Made by a program: the position numbers and the translations under genes. DNA of 25,270 nucleotides, taken from NCBI GenBank assembly GCA_009602725.1, contig WELB01000074.1, forward strand, positions 562,757 through 588,026, written 5' to 3'. The DNA comes from Spirogloea muscicola (lineage: Eukaryota; Streptophyta; Zygnematophyceae; Spirogloeales; Spirogloeaceae). The notes under the pieces are model-generated. The model ran no database searches. It worked only from the letters and a program-made list of their open reading frames with translations, and was not told the origin of the DNA. Below are positions 1 through 10,732 of the stretch, piece after piece (positions within the stretch are counted from its first letter, which is position 1; the number at the start of each line of letters is the position of its first letter).

Positions 1-640
1 GGCGGCGGCGGGGGGGGGAGGGGGAGTGAGCGTCCGCCGCGGCGGAGCCGCCGGGAAGGAGGACCCCGCGGGCCGCCGACGGCGCCGGGCCGCGCGCCGG
101 GATCTTCGGCGGGCGGCCGGACGGATCTGAGCTGCCGACACCGCGGACGTCATCCCAGGGCGCTACTGCTGTAGGGAACCGTAGAGGACTTGCCACGTGT
201 TATGACATCAAAGGGTGGCCGCCCTCCGTGGGCCTTCCTCTACCGTCGGATGCGAGAATCGTGCCGCCCGCTCCGCTTTGAGGCCCTCGCGATGTGCACG
301 TGCGCTCGGCCGGCCGTCGCCGAGCGGGGGTGGCAGTAGCGCCAGACGTCAACCGACTGTACCCGCCAAGCCCCACGTGCGCAGCACGGGCGGCCCAGCC
401 TGTCGTATCACCTGCGATTGGGCCGCTCGGTGACCTCTAGCCCAGCAAGTGCTGATTAGAATAACCAGAGGGCGGCGAACCGGCGCACCGCCCCTGTCAG
501 AAACCAAGCCGGAGGGCAGCCGCCAAGTCGCAGCCTGCCCGCAAGTGGCGAATGCCGAGGATACGCTGCAGGAAGAAAAGCAAGTTGCGTCCTGTACACC
601 TGGCTGCGTACACTTGGCAAGCGACCCGATGGGATGGAGG
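1..640. other. GC-rich arm, no gene recognised
   Basis: The first 120 bases are almost pure G/C with long G runs and GGC repeats. The rest up to about 640 is GC-rich with several overlapping open frames on both strands. None of these shows a recognisable domain, a convincing start or splice sites. I see no RNA gene here. Confidence 0.5.
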
Positions 641-644
641 CCGG

Positions 645-720
645 GCTGCTCGTGCTGCTCGTGCCTTCTGGGCTGGACTTTCACAGCCACTGCCGCAGAG
701 TGTCAGAGCTGTATGTTGGG
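645..720 (+). repeat. LINE-family 3'-end remnant with hairpin
   Basis: Contains the hairpin GGCTG (671-675) ... CAGCC (684-688), preceded by a short C/T-rich stretch and followed by an ACTGCCGC block. It closely resembles the copy at 4895-4945, including the downstream AGAGCTG. This is one of at least eleven copies of the same 3' end in the window. No coding tail is recognisable just upstream, so it is an isolated 3' fragment. Confidence 0.5.
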
Positions 721-1149
721 GCGGGACAGAGAACGCCGCGCAAGGCCGCTGGATATCTCGACCTCGAAGTGCCAACTGGGCATCGTCTGCAAGCAAGCGT
801 GACAACTGGCGCCGGGGTGGTCTGCTTACTTCCTCTCCTTGGCGCCTGCCACTTGGCGACTGCGGAGCCCCCTCCTCTGCCGTTTGTTGGGAGCTCCTAG
901 ACTCAAAAGCAGTTGGTGGTGACGTCGCCTGCAATGATCCGGGGGCCTCCGCCCAGCGCGCTAGGCGACGAGATGAGCATGACGCGCGTGACACGCCCCA
1001 GCTTCAGGGGCATGATGCTGGAGTTCTCCTTGGCCACTCTGTAGCCTCTGCCTTCAGGAAGATGCCATATATGGCGTTCCGAAGAAGGTCGTGCGTGCCT
1101 CCCCTCCCCGTGCGCACCGAAGCATGTGTGCCGCCAACGCCGCGGCCTC

Positions 1150-1350
1150 TGACGCCGCTTAGGGCTTTTCGTCAAGGGATTACATTCCCGGCGGCTAGTC
1201 TTTCCGACTTGCGGTTCCTAACTGGAGGTCACTAAGTGATCATTTTACAGGGGAAGCTTTCGAAAAGTGTTTTCGGCCCTGTCGGACCTTGTCATTCCTT
1301 TTCGGGCTGGCTGTTCACAGGCCTCGCCTCCTTTGAAATAGCCACTTTCG
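1150..1350 (+). mobile_element. LINE fragment: C-terminal ORF tail plus 3' UTR
   Basis: The frame ending at the TAA at 1233-1235 reads FRQGITFPAASLSDLRFLTGG at its end. This matches the C-terminal signature of the better copies at 20525-20953 and 21093-21404 (S-SDLL-LTRGY). About 70 bases after the stop lies the family hairpin (1304-1309 paired with 1318-1323). It is followed by a pyrimidine-rich end GCCACTTTCGTTCTTCTGAG like that of other copies. The fragment is 5'-truncated: upstream the frame no longer resembles the family. It is a dead remnant. Confidence 0.6.
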
Positions 1351-1466
1351 TTCTTCTGAGCCCCACTCGCACTGCACCACACCTCGGAGGCAGGGTGGAT
1401 GGAGGCCGAGGAGGTGGTGAAATGCTGTCCGCCTGGCATACTGAGCGCCGCTTAGATTGACAGGGC

Positions 1467-1916
1467 CATTCACCATGCTGCAGCCCCTAGGGAGGATGCA
1501 GACAACAGCCGCTCGCGCCCCCGGTGGTTGCCTGTAGGCAGGAGCTCCGCAGCCGCGTTGAAGGAGCCCTTATCCACCTCCGCCATGAAGCGAGCTTGGG
1601 CCCGGAGATCGGTCGTATGCGAGAGGTGCGCGAATGAGACTACGTGCGCCAAGGCGGGGGGGTCCGCAAGCAGCACATCGCAGGCCGAGCGAAGAGCCGC
1701 CTGGAAGGGCAGCGAGCCGGTCTCCACGTTTGCAGCCGCCTGCCCCAGCATACGACCACCATGCCAGATGAACCGCTGGTACACGGGAGCCACAATTCGC
1801 GCCCAGTTGCCCAGGTATGCTGTCCGGCAGGCGCGAGCAAGCGGGCGGCAGCCCAAACCACCACGGCTCACTAGCAGGGAGGCCCGGTGAACAGAGGCCG
1901 GCGACTCGAGGAAGGC
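1467..1916 (-). mobile_element. LINE fragment: internal region of ORF2, downstream of the RT
   Basis: Read on the minus strand, this gives a continuous frame with blocks SRGGLGCRPLARACRTAYL and RLLSASSLGAAAW. This pattern (GGLG-RS-----AAYLGSW, then after about 100 residues LLSA---GA-AWL) is typical of the segment between the reverse transcriptase and the C-terminal domain of many non-LTR retrotransposon polyproteins. The frame stops right after AAW at 1467-1469, where an intact element would continue. The RT motifs themselves (for example YADD) are not present. It is the only internal piece in the window; the other remnants are C-terminal. Assignment rests on remembered family pattern, not on a search. 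Confidence 0.6.
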
Positions 1917-1954
1917 CGGATGATGGACATGGAGGGGTCGTGCTTCCGGACAAA

Positions 1955-2020
1955 GACGTGAGCACTTCCAAGATGGGGGCGAGGCTGTAAAAAGCTAGCC
2001 CAAAGAATGGACAATACTCC
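1955..2020 (-). repeat. LINE 3' end with hairpin, minus orientation
   Basis: The minus strand reads TTGTCCATTCTTTGGGCTAG, then GCTTTTTACAGCC and a CGCCCCCAT block. This is the same order as the plus-strand copies at 16220-16290 and 20450-20520. The hairpin arms are at 1983-1988 and 1996-2001 with one mismatch. It lies immediately upstream, in the minus direction, of the internal LINE fragment 1467-1916, so two copies abut. Confidence 0.55.
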
Positions 2021-2182
2021 AAACCACACGACTATGCAAGATAACAGCGATTGGGAGCATGAGAATCCCAATCGTAAGCAGCCACAAGTCAATGCAACTT
2101 GCAGCCGGACGTCACCGTGGGGGCCGCGATGCGCATGTGAGAAGGCGAGGGAGGTGCCGCGCTGACGCCCCGGACGTACCTC

Positions 2183-2397
2183 GGGGACCCAGGGCCGGGT
2201 CGCGCCAATGCTCCCGTCGCCGCCAGGGTGAGCTTGGGCGGCACACGCCAAAACCGGACCCTCGTACGCCTTGCGGGAGATGCGCCGGCCGGCACGGTTG
2301 GCGTCCCGGGAGGTTGTCGCGCAGGCAAACAGCCCCGTTTCCCGAGCGCCACTGGCAGCCTGAACGACGCCGCCATGGCCGCTGCGGTAAATGTCAA
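2183..2397 (-). other. Possible first exon with transit-peptide-like N-terminus
   Basis: A minus-strand frame starts with ATG at 2395-2397. It encodes an N-terminus rich in Ala, Arg and Pro with few acidic residues (MTFTAAAMAASFRLPVALGK at the start), the composition of a plastid transit peptide. It runs to a good donor (GAG|GTACGT). No following exon can be recognised: LINE debris lies downstream at 2020-1467. It may be the stranded first exon of an interrupted gene, or a chance frame in GC-rich DNA. Confidence 0.2.
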
Positions 2398-2400
2398 GGC

Positions 2401-2418
2401 TTAGGGTTAGGGTTAGGG
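2401..2418 (+). repeat. Interstitial telomere-like repeat (TTAGGG)3
   Basis: Three perfect TTAGGG units. A second, inverted array of CCCTAA-type units lies about 310 bases downstream (2727-2752). The unit is TTAGGG here, while the right end of the window (25083-25115) has TTTAGGG-like units. Confidence 0.8.
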
Positions 2419-2726
2419 CCTCCTGATTCATGAATGTGAGAATATGGTGATTCAGCGATCGAGCTGGGCACATTTGAGCAGCCCAGCGGGCCGAAGGAGC
2501 GCTCCCTATTCGCCAGAAAGCTGGTCGAGCCTTAGCTGGTGGCACGAGGACTTGTCAATTGCCGTCCTGTTTTCGGGCATCAGTCAGCGACCCTCTATGT
2601 GCTGACTCGTGGCTACTGAGCGGGTCAGCTTGGCAGCAGCTGATTTACATCTGTCAATGTTCTTGCCTTTGTCCTTGGTCAATCTGGCCCTCCACCACTC
2701 AATACATACTCCATCTGCCCAGGCTT

Positions 2727-2752
2727 ACCCTAACCCTTAAGCCCTAACCCTA
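2727..2752 (-). repeat. Interstitial telomere-like repeat, inverted
   Basis: ACCCTAACCC followed by TTAAG and CCCTAACCCTA. On the minus strand it reads TTAGGG-type units, opposite in orientation to 2401-2418. Together the two bracket a segment of about 310 bases with no recognised gene, which includes a short stretch near 2552-2580 faintly like the LINE 3' end. Confidence 0.75.
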
Positions 2753-2864
2753 TTGGCTCACTCCAGATCTGAGACCATGCGGTGCTCCCGTGCGCCCTAG
2801 CCATGGGTGCCACTCACCTTGGGTGAGGGCAGAGTCTGTGCTAGTCTGACTGCTGTCTGTCGCC

Positions 2865-3035
2865 ATGAGCGGAACTGCGTCTGTGTCGCCGCGACGGGGC
2901 CGGTCTGCTAGGCCTGTGGAAATGGGCACACGTCCGAAGAAGGACCCTGACTGGAGAAGGCACGAATCTGGGAATGGTGATCGCAGCAGACAGGAGCAGG
3001 AGCAGGAGCAGCCAGACCAAGAAAGCTTTCACTGA
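2865..3035 (+). CDS. Short ORF of 56 residues, unknown
   Basis: ATG in a good context (GCCATGAGC), then a hydrophilic, charged 56-residue frame ending in TGA. The product is rich in Arg, Glu and Gln, with an EQEQEQ run encoded by a CAGGAG microsatellite (about 2991-3012). I recognise no family. The opposite strand over the same microsatellite gives a leucine-run frame that mimics a signal peptide; both may be chance. A retroelement ORF1 remnant is another possibility. Confidence 0.2.
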   Translation: MSGTASVSPRRGRSARPVEMGTRPKKDPDWRRHESGNGDRSRQEQEQEQPDQESFH

Positions 3036-4022
3036 AACCCCTTGACGGCCGAAGTGAACCCTGATCTTTTGAATCTCTTTGTTCCTATAAGCCCATCTTC
3101 TCTGATTTCACTTGCCTCGTCCTCCGTCGCCCGAGAAGCGCTGCCGCGCCGGCGCCGCACCGGAGGTGCGAGCGCAGCCGAGCCTGCGCCGAGACTCTCT
3201 CTCCCCGTTGGCGAGCCCCTCAGACCTCCTCGCTCTCCGCACTCCTGCTGGTGGCAAGCCCCATCCTAGCACACTCGCGCATGTCTTCCACCTTCTGGGG
3301 GCAATCTTCCTTCCTTAATTCCTCCCTCCTCAGGTAGGACTTGAATCTACGACCAATTGGTCAACAGCCGCTCGGGCTCGTCTGTGCCCTGGCAGCGCTC
3401 GATAGCCAGCCGGTCGCGTCGTCGGCTGCTCCGTCGTGCGTCCGCTGCAAAGGTCCATCTCAGTCTATTCGACTCGGGCTGCAGTCTCGGGTTACTGAGC
3501 TTACTTCTGGGTCGCGTGGCTTTGGCTTGCTGCGTCGGCCATCTCCGCTGCCGTCCGCCCCAATTTCTGTTTTTCCCTCGGGGCTGACCATTCAAGATCA
3601 TTGCCGCCATTTGTGAAACCCGCATACATCCTCCACGGTCCTTTTGCTGGCCAATGCATTCTTTGCCCCGTGCATATGGGGTGCCTACGATTCGGGCAAG
3701 TGCTTTGCAATAGTCACAGCTTGTGCAGGACAAGTAGCGTAACTTTGGGTTGGCAGGTCCAAGTCCGTCTTGCGATGGCTGTTGCCACGGCTAGCCACTT
3801 AGCCACCTCCAGCTTATCAGCACCAGTCATGCCTCCTTCTGTATCTCGTCTCGCAGTTGGCAATTGCAGCAACTCCGCTTCTTTGAAGTGGCGTTCTTCA
3901 CTGTCGCCACTGTCTATGACAAATCTGGCTTGGTCATTCACAACCCCTGCCTTCTTGGCGGAGCCCTTCTCCCATGCTTTCCACTCCCATGCTAAAGACC
4001 CGTCAGGCGCACCTCCTCACAA
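3036..4022. other. No gene assigned; moderate-GC spacer
   Basis: Open frames occur on both strands: a Pro/Ser-rich frame at 3112-3318 (plus) and a charged frame at 3714-3941 (minus). Neither shows a known motif or a convincing exon structure. Because 4023-4448 is a LINE ORF fragment in plus orientation, some of this stretch may be decayed upstream element sequence, but I cannot show it. Confidence 0.4.
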
Positions 4023-4945
4023 GCTACCGCCCTCTACATGTTTGCTGGCGCACCCACGTCAACCGTGTCTGGCTGGGCCACGTCCAGCGCGGAGCGCAAG
4101 AAGGAGCGGCACTACCAGGACCATCCCCGAGGGGACCATCTTTGCCCGTGTGCCATGGATATCTACGGCGGCTACGGCTTGAAATGATCCTCTCTGATCC
4201 AGCATCTGGCCCGGCTGGTTGATGCGTGTCGTAGAAGTCGGGGGGGCAGCTTGGGCCACTCCAGCATTCCACAGGCCTTAGTTGCATACTATAGAATGCG
4301 TCTCTCGCTTTGTTTGCTGCGCTCGCAAGCCTTGGCTCTTCATCAACGTGCATGGCGCGCTCTAAGTCGGGCCTCCGGCTTTCGTGGCGGCGCTCCAGCT
4401 CCCCAAATTAGCTTGTCCGATTTGTTCGTGCTCTCCCGTGGGTACTAATGTCACCTTAGGCACCTTTAGTTTAGGTCTCTATATTATGTAGCCTTGTTTA
4501 GTTTGCACTCGCCTCTGCTTGAACTGTGTATTGGCTTGAATTCGCCTCCCTTTTCATTTCATGCGCCCCGCGCGCCTTCCCCCCCTCTACATGTTCTGAG
4601 CTCCCTTTGCTATCGTCGTCTATGGCTTGCGCTTGTCGGTCTCGGATGCAGACGCCCCTTGCCTTCGCTTTATGATTGCAAGTCGGCCTTGCACCTGCCG
4701 CTGCTTTCAGCCTCTGGAAAAGTGACTCGCTTTCATCACCGACGTGTCCAACTTCGCCTGCTGAGCTAGGCTGCTGAGTATCTCTGTAAGACTAGGCTCT
4801 TGCTTTGCTTGAGGTCATTGAGAGTCCACTTACTGACGTCTTGGAGACTAGTATCCTGCTTTCTGCGCCATCCGGCCCTTTCAGACCTAGTCCATACCTC
4901 TGGGCTGGCCTTCCACAGCCATTGCCGTCACTTTGCAAGAGCTGT
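4023..4945 (+). mobile_element. LINE copy, 5'-truncated, with frame-broken ORF end and 3' UTR
   Basis: One frame from 4023 reads through APTSTVSGWATSSAERKKER, then HYQDHPRGD and MDIYGGYG. It hits a stop at about 4182 and resumes in frame with YYRMRLSLCLLRSQALALH and SLSDLFVLSRGY before TAA at 4446-4448. The order (conserved DPT block, RKKERHY--HP, (A)MD-YGG-G, R-RLS--L-RSQALALH, SDL--L-RGY) is the same as in the copies at 20525-20953 and 21093-21700. It corresponds to the C-terminal region after the RT of LINE polyproteins. The stretch after the stop is unusually long (about 450 bases) before the family hairpin at 4902-4920, so an insertion in the 3' UTR is likely. Confidence 0.65.
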
Positions 4946-6876
4946 TTTCTTTGCTAAGCCCCTCTACTGGGGCTGCTTGCCCATCCTTGTCATTTCTTTT
5001 GGGACTGCCTCTGGAATTACGTCCTCCTTTGCCTGAACCACCCACCCTCCTGAAATGAGCACTCTTTGTACCCTTTATTTGTACCTTTTACAGCCTTCCC
5101 CCTTCGCGCCCACGCCCTTCAGGCGTGTGCGCCCTTCAGGTCCCCCGGGGCAATCGGCATCAGTTTAATTTCTCCAAGCGAGGAGGCCCTTAACGATTTC
5201 CGGTGCATTGGTGCAAGCTGTGGTGTTGACTACCTCAGCATATTGTATGTCACTTGTCTTGTTCACCTCCTCTTACGATCACATCGTTACATGGCATCGG
5301 GCAGTACTGGTAACCTCTCCCTCACATCAAGCATGGAGCTATATCTAGAAGCACTTGAAAGCTTACCTGCGCGACAATTGGCCTGCGCCGGGCTTGCCAG
5401 CCCAGTGGTACCTTTAAGAGCTGCTTACTGAGCCCTTGAGCAGAGAGATGAGCTGCGTGGTTTGGCGCACACTCAACACCCCACCTTTGCAGATGAGCAC
5501 CGAGATGTTGAAGCCAAAGGTGGAGTCCGGACGTCCTCACGCGCGCCGGCACTGTCAATGATCTGCCTGAGTCTCTCGAATTGCTTTTGGTCGCCAAGCA
5601 ACACCAGGCGACTCTAGGCTGCCTATGGACAAGATGACAATGGACGAGATTATAAATGTCCAGATTGTTGGACAGTCATGCTCTCTAATCCCAGACTGCT
5701 GTCGGCGCCTATCTCGTCAACCCCCTTTGGGCTACCTTCTCAAAGCCACTGCCACATTATCAGAACAGTCCTTTAAGCTGTCCAGGTAATTTACCAACAT
5801 AGCAGTCCTTGATTTAGAGACTCTTTTGGTGTTCTCCTCCATCCATGTACTTATTGAGCTTACTGCTTCCAATACTGCAGGACAATCAGTCAGTCCTTGA
5901 CTCCACCTTTGGACTTAAAGTCCAACTTGCAACGATGCAGCACTGCTTAATCAAACGAGTAGGAACCTCCACCATTACGTACCAGTCCTGAGGGCTTACT
6001 GCGCAAGCTGTAGTGCTATGAACACCCTCTTCGATATGGTACTGCACCACACAAACAGCTTTACAGCCCGAGTCGGCTCAAATGGCAGCTGCAGTCATGG
6101 TAAACGTTCCACCCAGCTTCTTTCAACAGGATATATTCTCCAGGTTAGAGAACTCTACATAAGAGCTGATTGGGCATGTGGATACATCAACTTACATCCT
6201 TTTGCTGCAAGGGGTCTGGATCACTAACTTAAATGTACATGACATACCCGATCAAATTACTGATGAGGAGCTGCGGAAGAAATTGCAAACAAATAACACC
6301 AAATGCCCCCCACTTTCTCTTCAAGGCACTTTCCCATACAGGTGCGTTCACACATTTCCTCAAAGCTGTTGAGATACGATCATTGTGACACGGACTAGTC
6401 TGCTTGTAAGCCTGCTGTAGCAGCTTGCTTTGCTTCAAGGAACATAGCACCTCCATTTGCACGGGAAGGTACAGTAAGCTGCTCAGCGATGCACGATTTC
6501 CAGGTCAACAGCATAGGTCAGCTGCAGCATCACCAGCCTCTCAGCTGATCCTGTGAAGCAACGCCGACAAGGGCGTGAAGAATGTGAGGTCTTGCTATGC
6601 CATAGGGCAGCTACCTTTCCACAGATCATACTGCTTCTCTACAGGTCATACTGCTCCCTACCAATTTCTCATGGCACGAGTATCTACATCTGAGCTTTGT
6701 ATTTTACAACGAGGGCTTGCCACCACCACCGACTAATACAGGAGCTCAGAGGAAGCCATCTAGGCTATCCTGCAGAAACTTATGATCTGGAAGAATGCAT
6801 TGTGGTCGTGGGAGGACACCAAAGGCAGGAGAGAGGTGGGAGGCAATAGAGGGATAAGCAGTGGCTAAATTTGTGC
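4946..6876. other. AT-richer spacer, no gene confidently assigned
   Basis: GC content is clearly lower than in the host genes. Minus-strand blocks at 5119-5217, 5367-5484 and 5541-5613 read like protein and have plausible splice sites (GTAAGC, GTGAGG, CACAG, TGCAAAG), but their phases give conflicting models. The plus strand over the same bases is just as open. A plus frame at 6178-6372 (DIPDQITDEELRKKLQ, ending at CAG|GTGCGT) is another candidate exon. A perfect short palindrome (TTGGACTT-A-AAGTCCAA) lies at 5909-5925. I found no family match. Confidence 0.35.
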
Positions 6877-9800
6877 TCAAAGGAGGTGACGGTCAAGGAA
6901 CTCGAAGATGCGCTCCTCCATGTACGTGCGATCACGCAGAGAGCGTGGCATATGGCGCTCGTCAGGAAATACGAGGAGCTCATAACCCTTAACACCGGAC
7001 CCGTTCAGGGCATTCACGAGCCGGGCGGTGTGCCGAAAGTGCACATTCTCATCAATCATCCCATGCACAAGCAGCAAGCGGCCTTGCATTCCAGCTGAGA
7101 CGTGCCGCATGACCGACGCTGCCTCATAGGCTGCCGGGTTTGCCGCCGGCGTGCCCATGTACCGTTCTGTGTAGTGCGTGTCATAACCATCCCAGGACGT
7201 GACCGGTGCGCCAGCGACCGCACAGCGGAACATGCCAGGCAGCTTGGCCAGCGCCATGGCCGCAAGGTATCCACCATAGCTCCACCCATAGATACCGATG
7301 CGAGCCGGGTCCGCAAGGCCACTCTTGACCAGCCAGTGCACGCCAAAGGCCTGGTCCTCCACGTCCACGGTGCCCATGGCATGCTTAATTGCGCCCTCGA
7401 ATGCCAGCCCGCGCCTCGCGCTGCCGCGGTTGTCCAGCTGCATCCCCCCCCGGCAAGTTGCCCACCGTGGGCAGGCAAGGGACGTGAGGGCCAGCAGACA
7501 CTTGCAACCGAGCAACTTAGTGAGCTTCTCATTTCTTGCTGCGGAAGATAGTACTTAAGCTTGTCCAGCTTATTGAGTCAATTCTTCTCATTATGTGAGA
7601 CGCGTCCATTAACGTGACAGGCCATGCATTACAGGGTCAGGATCCATTGGCCACCAAGTAATTGTAACCACGATAAGAAGCTTCTCTGCTGAGCAATCAA
7701 GGGCATGAGGCCAACCAACATCACAATTCAAGGTTGTTGACAAACATGCCACAGTGGAGGGCAAGCGGTCGAGTGCCTCACCTTCCAGACTAGGAAGCCA
7801 CGAGAGCGCAGGAACTGCGCCCGCATGTCCACCGTGGATATCCACGAATTGCACACCGTCTGCACGTGCGGCCCACCGTAGACGCTGACTACAGTGCGCC
7901 AGGGCGGCGGCCCATACACACGCTCATCCGGCCGGTAGAGGGCGCCGAAGAGGTCCAGGCCTGCCTTGGGTGACATCTGCTGCGAATGCAACAGAGTTCA
8001 AAAACTCTACGTCAGCACGGTAGCGCAGGCCTTAGCACAAGAACCAGTGGGAAGCATCAGTAGACAAAGATGTGTCTGCATGCTGCACAGCATGTCCTCC
8101 AGCACCCACCAAATTGGTGAAGTTGCTAATGAAGTTGCGAAGCGGCAACCAAGCCCATTGTCAGGTCCAAAATTAACACCAGGAGCCTCTCAGAGTGACA
8201 GACAGGATTCAACAGAGGAGGTGGAGAGAGGAAGGGGGGGGGGGATGAGAAAAGGAAGGCAAAGGACGGAGCGGGCTGACGGAGGCAGGGGAAGAGCAGG
8301 GGGGTCAGGGGCTGGCCTTCACGAGCTCCGGCGGCCGCAGCTGCAGCCGGAGGACGCGCGGGTGCGGCGTCGGCGGCTCGAAGATGGGCGCCAGCATTCG
8401 GCCTCCGTCCAGCGTGCACAGCCGTACGCACGGCGATGTGTCCATGGAGTCGTGCGAGTCAACGAACGACACAAAGGCGTGGTCGAGCACGACCGAGTGC
8501 CGCCCCGCTCCGACCGTGAGCCGCCGCGGTGGCGGCGGCGCCGCCGCTGCCGCTGACACCGGCTCCAGCGGCACCACGTACAGGTGCGTCTCCAGCGGCC
8601 CGTCGACGGTGGCGGTGAAGTAGACGAGGCCATGCGCCTCATCGACGCCGGCGACGGCCTCCACCATCCAGCAACCAGCCGTGAGCGGTCTGAGGGGCTC
8701 GCCGGAGGCGCCGTAGACATAGAGGTGCCGGAATCCGGTGCGCTCGGATGCCCAGATGAAGTCGCCGTGCTGCAGCGGCGTGAAGCAGTCGTGCAGATTC
8801 ACCCACGTCGCATTCTCCTCGGCAAAGAGCTCGCGGCGCTCGCCAGTCGCAACGTTGAACAGCAGGACCAGCAGCCGCGTCTGCGCGCGGTTCTGGACCT
8901 GCGCCACGAGGCCGCCGCCCGGCAGCCACGTCACGCGCGCCAGGTACTCGTGCTCCTCATTGCCGCCGCCGCACTGCAGGTCCATCCACACGGGCTCTGC
9001 CGCAGGGCTGCCGACGCCACCGGCGGCGGCCGCGAGCGCCGCAGCCGGGGCAACCACACCAAGGCGCACGACGGCATTGGCCTGCCCTGCGAACGGGTAC
9101 GCGTGGTCCTCCTCGACGTCGGCCCCACCAGCGGCTGCCTTGCCCTGGTGCACGATGCGAAACGGCGGAATCGCAGACGCGTCCACTTCGGCAAACGCGA
9201 CCAGCTGGCTGTCCTGCGACCACCAGAAGCCGAGGCGCCGCTCCATCTCCTCCTGCGCGATGTACTCCGCCAGGCCTCGCGTCTGCATCCGCAGCCGCCA
9301 TGGCCCACCACCACCAATGCAAGCCAGCTGTCAGACGGAGGCCTGTCTTGCCATTGGCAGCTACACTCAAGCGGGCGTGGTGAGCCATGGCCGGGGATTG
9401 GCGGCCTCGCCGCAAGCCTGCAAGTTGGGAAGGCTGCGGGGGGCGGCCTGGTGGCCATGCGATGTGGCGCACCTTGCCCTGGGCCTTGCCACCATACGTC
9501 AGCTGGACGTGCTCGCCGACGGAGGCCGAGATGACGTGCAGCTCGTCGTCCATCACGAAAGCGATCATGGAGCCGTCAGGCGAGAGCTGGGGATCGAGGA
9601 TCGGCGCTGCCGGCGACGCAGGTATGCACAGCCGGAACTCCCTGCCCAGCCCGTCCTGCACAAAAACCTGCAGCGGCGGCGGCAGCAAAGGCGACGGTCG
9701 GCAGCGCATCTGTCAGGGCGGCTGGCTGGAGTGGCGGGGCCACCAGCTGGCAGGGCTGAGAGGCGGCGGAGAGGGAGGCAGCACGGTGTACCCCGGTGGG

Positions 9801-10411
9801 CAGCGGGATGAGGACACGGGGTGCAGCTGCGTTCTTGGACCACTCGTAGCGCGTGACGCCGAGGCCGCGCTCGCGCAGCCGCTCGCGGCGCAGCTTCTCG
9901 GCGGTCGACAGGTTGCCCTCGTCGACGCCGCCACCCGGCGGCGGCGTGACGAGCAGCTGCTGCGCGCCGGTGGCTGGGTCAAAGACGAAGAGCTTGCGGC
10001 TGAGCGTGGCGTCGGGGCTGTACAGGTACGACACCAGGCGGTCGTCCGGGCTGAACATGATCGACGCCGGCGCGACGTACCCGGGCAGCGGGTGCTGGCA
10101 GCGGCGGCGGCAGCAATGGCGGCGGCAGCAGAGGAGTCAGCGACAGCAGGCCCACGTAGCCTGAGTGCAGCGAAAGCTCAGAACGACGCGGACGTGCCAC
10201 TGACCTGTACGATGTCCTCGACCGGGAAGTGCACGGCATCGTCGGCGCTCCCCGAGGGCGGCTCCGGGGGCGGCGGCGGCGACGGCGGCGGCGGCGCCGC
10301 AGCGACGGCCCCCTTGTTGTGGTTCTCCCCCATGCCGTCCGGCGGGCCTCGCGCTCGCTTCTCCACAGGGGCGTCCGGCATGCCACGAAGCACAGTGCAC
10401 CGGCGTTCCAC
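6877..10411 (-). CDS. Dipeptidyl peptidase, DPP8/9-like (S9 prolyl oligopeptidase family)
   Basis: Serine exopeptidase predicted to remove Xaa-Pro dipeptides from peptide N-termini, in the cytosol (no signal peptide or membrane segment seen). Six phase-0 exons on the minus strand: 10411-10205, 10094-9792, 9667-9473, 9282-8323, about 7976-7782, and 7437-6877, giving about 806 residues. The N-terminal two thirds is the beta-propeller ([30 protein letters not shown]). It carries the substrate-binding Glu pair in YIAQEEM (about 246-247), which marks dipeptidyl peptidases. The hydrolase domain follows: [18 protein letters not shown], nucleophile in GWSYGGY (Ser about 673), Asp in HGMIDENVH (about 749), His in FPDERHMPR (about 782). 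All three catalytic residues are intact. The start is uncertain: Met codons also occur at 10381 and 10333. The exon 4/5 junction may include one extra Gln codon. The gene is divergent from CAP-H. Confidence 0.95.
8215..8300 (+). repeat. Purine-rich tract inside DPP intron 4
   Basis: About 85 bases of nearly uninterrupted A/G on the plus strand, including a run of eleven G. On the coding (minus) strand it is a long polypyrimidine stretch just after the 5' donor of the 346-base intron 4. Confidence 0.6.
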
Positions 10412-10572
10412 GGCTTTGCAGGTGGCTATGGCTATGGGAGCCCCAAGCTGTGCGTCTTGGCCGCCTGCCCGCCGATCGCGGCGTCGTCGCCACAGCTACC
10501 GCAGAGCGCGCGAGCAGGAGCGCCTGATCGGCGGCGCGACGGAGAGGCTGGCATCCTGTCGTCGCCGAGGCN

Positions 10573-10576
10573 GAGA

Positions 10577-10613
<37 letters not shown>
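10573..10613 (+). repeat. (GA)n microsatellite
   Basis: About 40 bases of GA repeat with one GGG interruption, directly preceded by a single undetermined base (N at 10572). The repeat lies about 160 bases upstream of the DPP start. Confidence 0.95.
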
Positions 10614-10615
<2 letters not shown>

Positions 10616-10732
10616 TGCGCGCGCGGGAGGTTCGAACCCGCACGGTTGGCGGGAAGCCGGCCAGGCGGCCACGTGTCGCCCCTTTGTGACGGCGACGGCT
10701 CCCCCGCCGGGCGCTCTCCCGTTAGTAGTCCC

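Noticed and set aside
2841-3032. Minus-strand frame with a leucine-rich, signal-peptide-like start
   Set aside because: The leucine run is the antisense translation of a CAGGAG microsatellite and the rest has no protein features.
3334-3400. Minus-strand tRNA-like string around CTTGAATCTACGACC
   Set aside because: Resembles a T-arm plus anticodon-arm junction only loosely; arms do not pair and the acceptor stem is missing.
10620-10645. GGTTCGAACCC, a match to a tRNA B box (similar GGATTCGAA near 11146 and 25008)
   Set aside because: No T-stem pairing, no A box at the right distance and no cloverleaf on either strand; not called as tRNA or tRNA-derived SINE.
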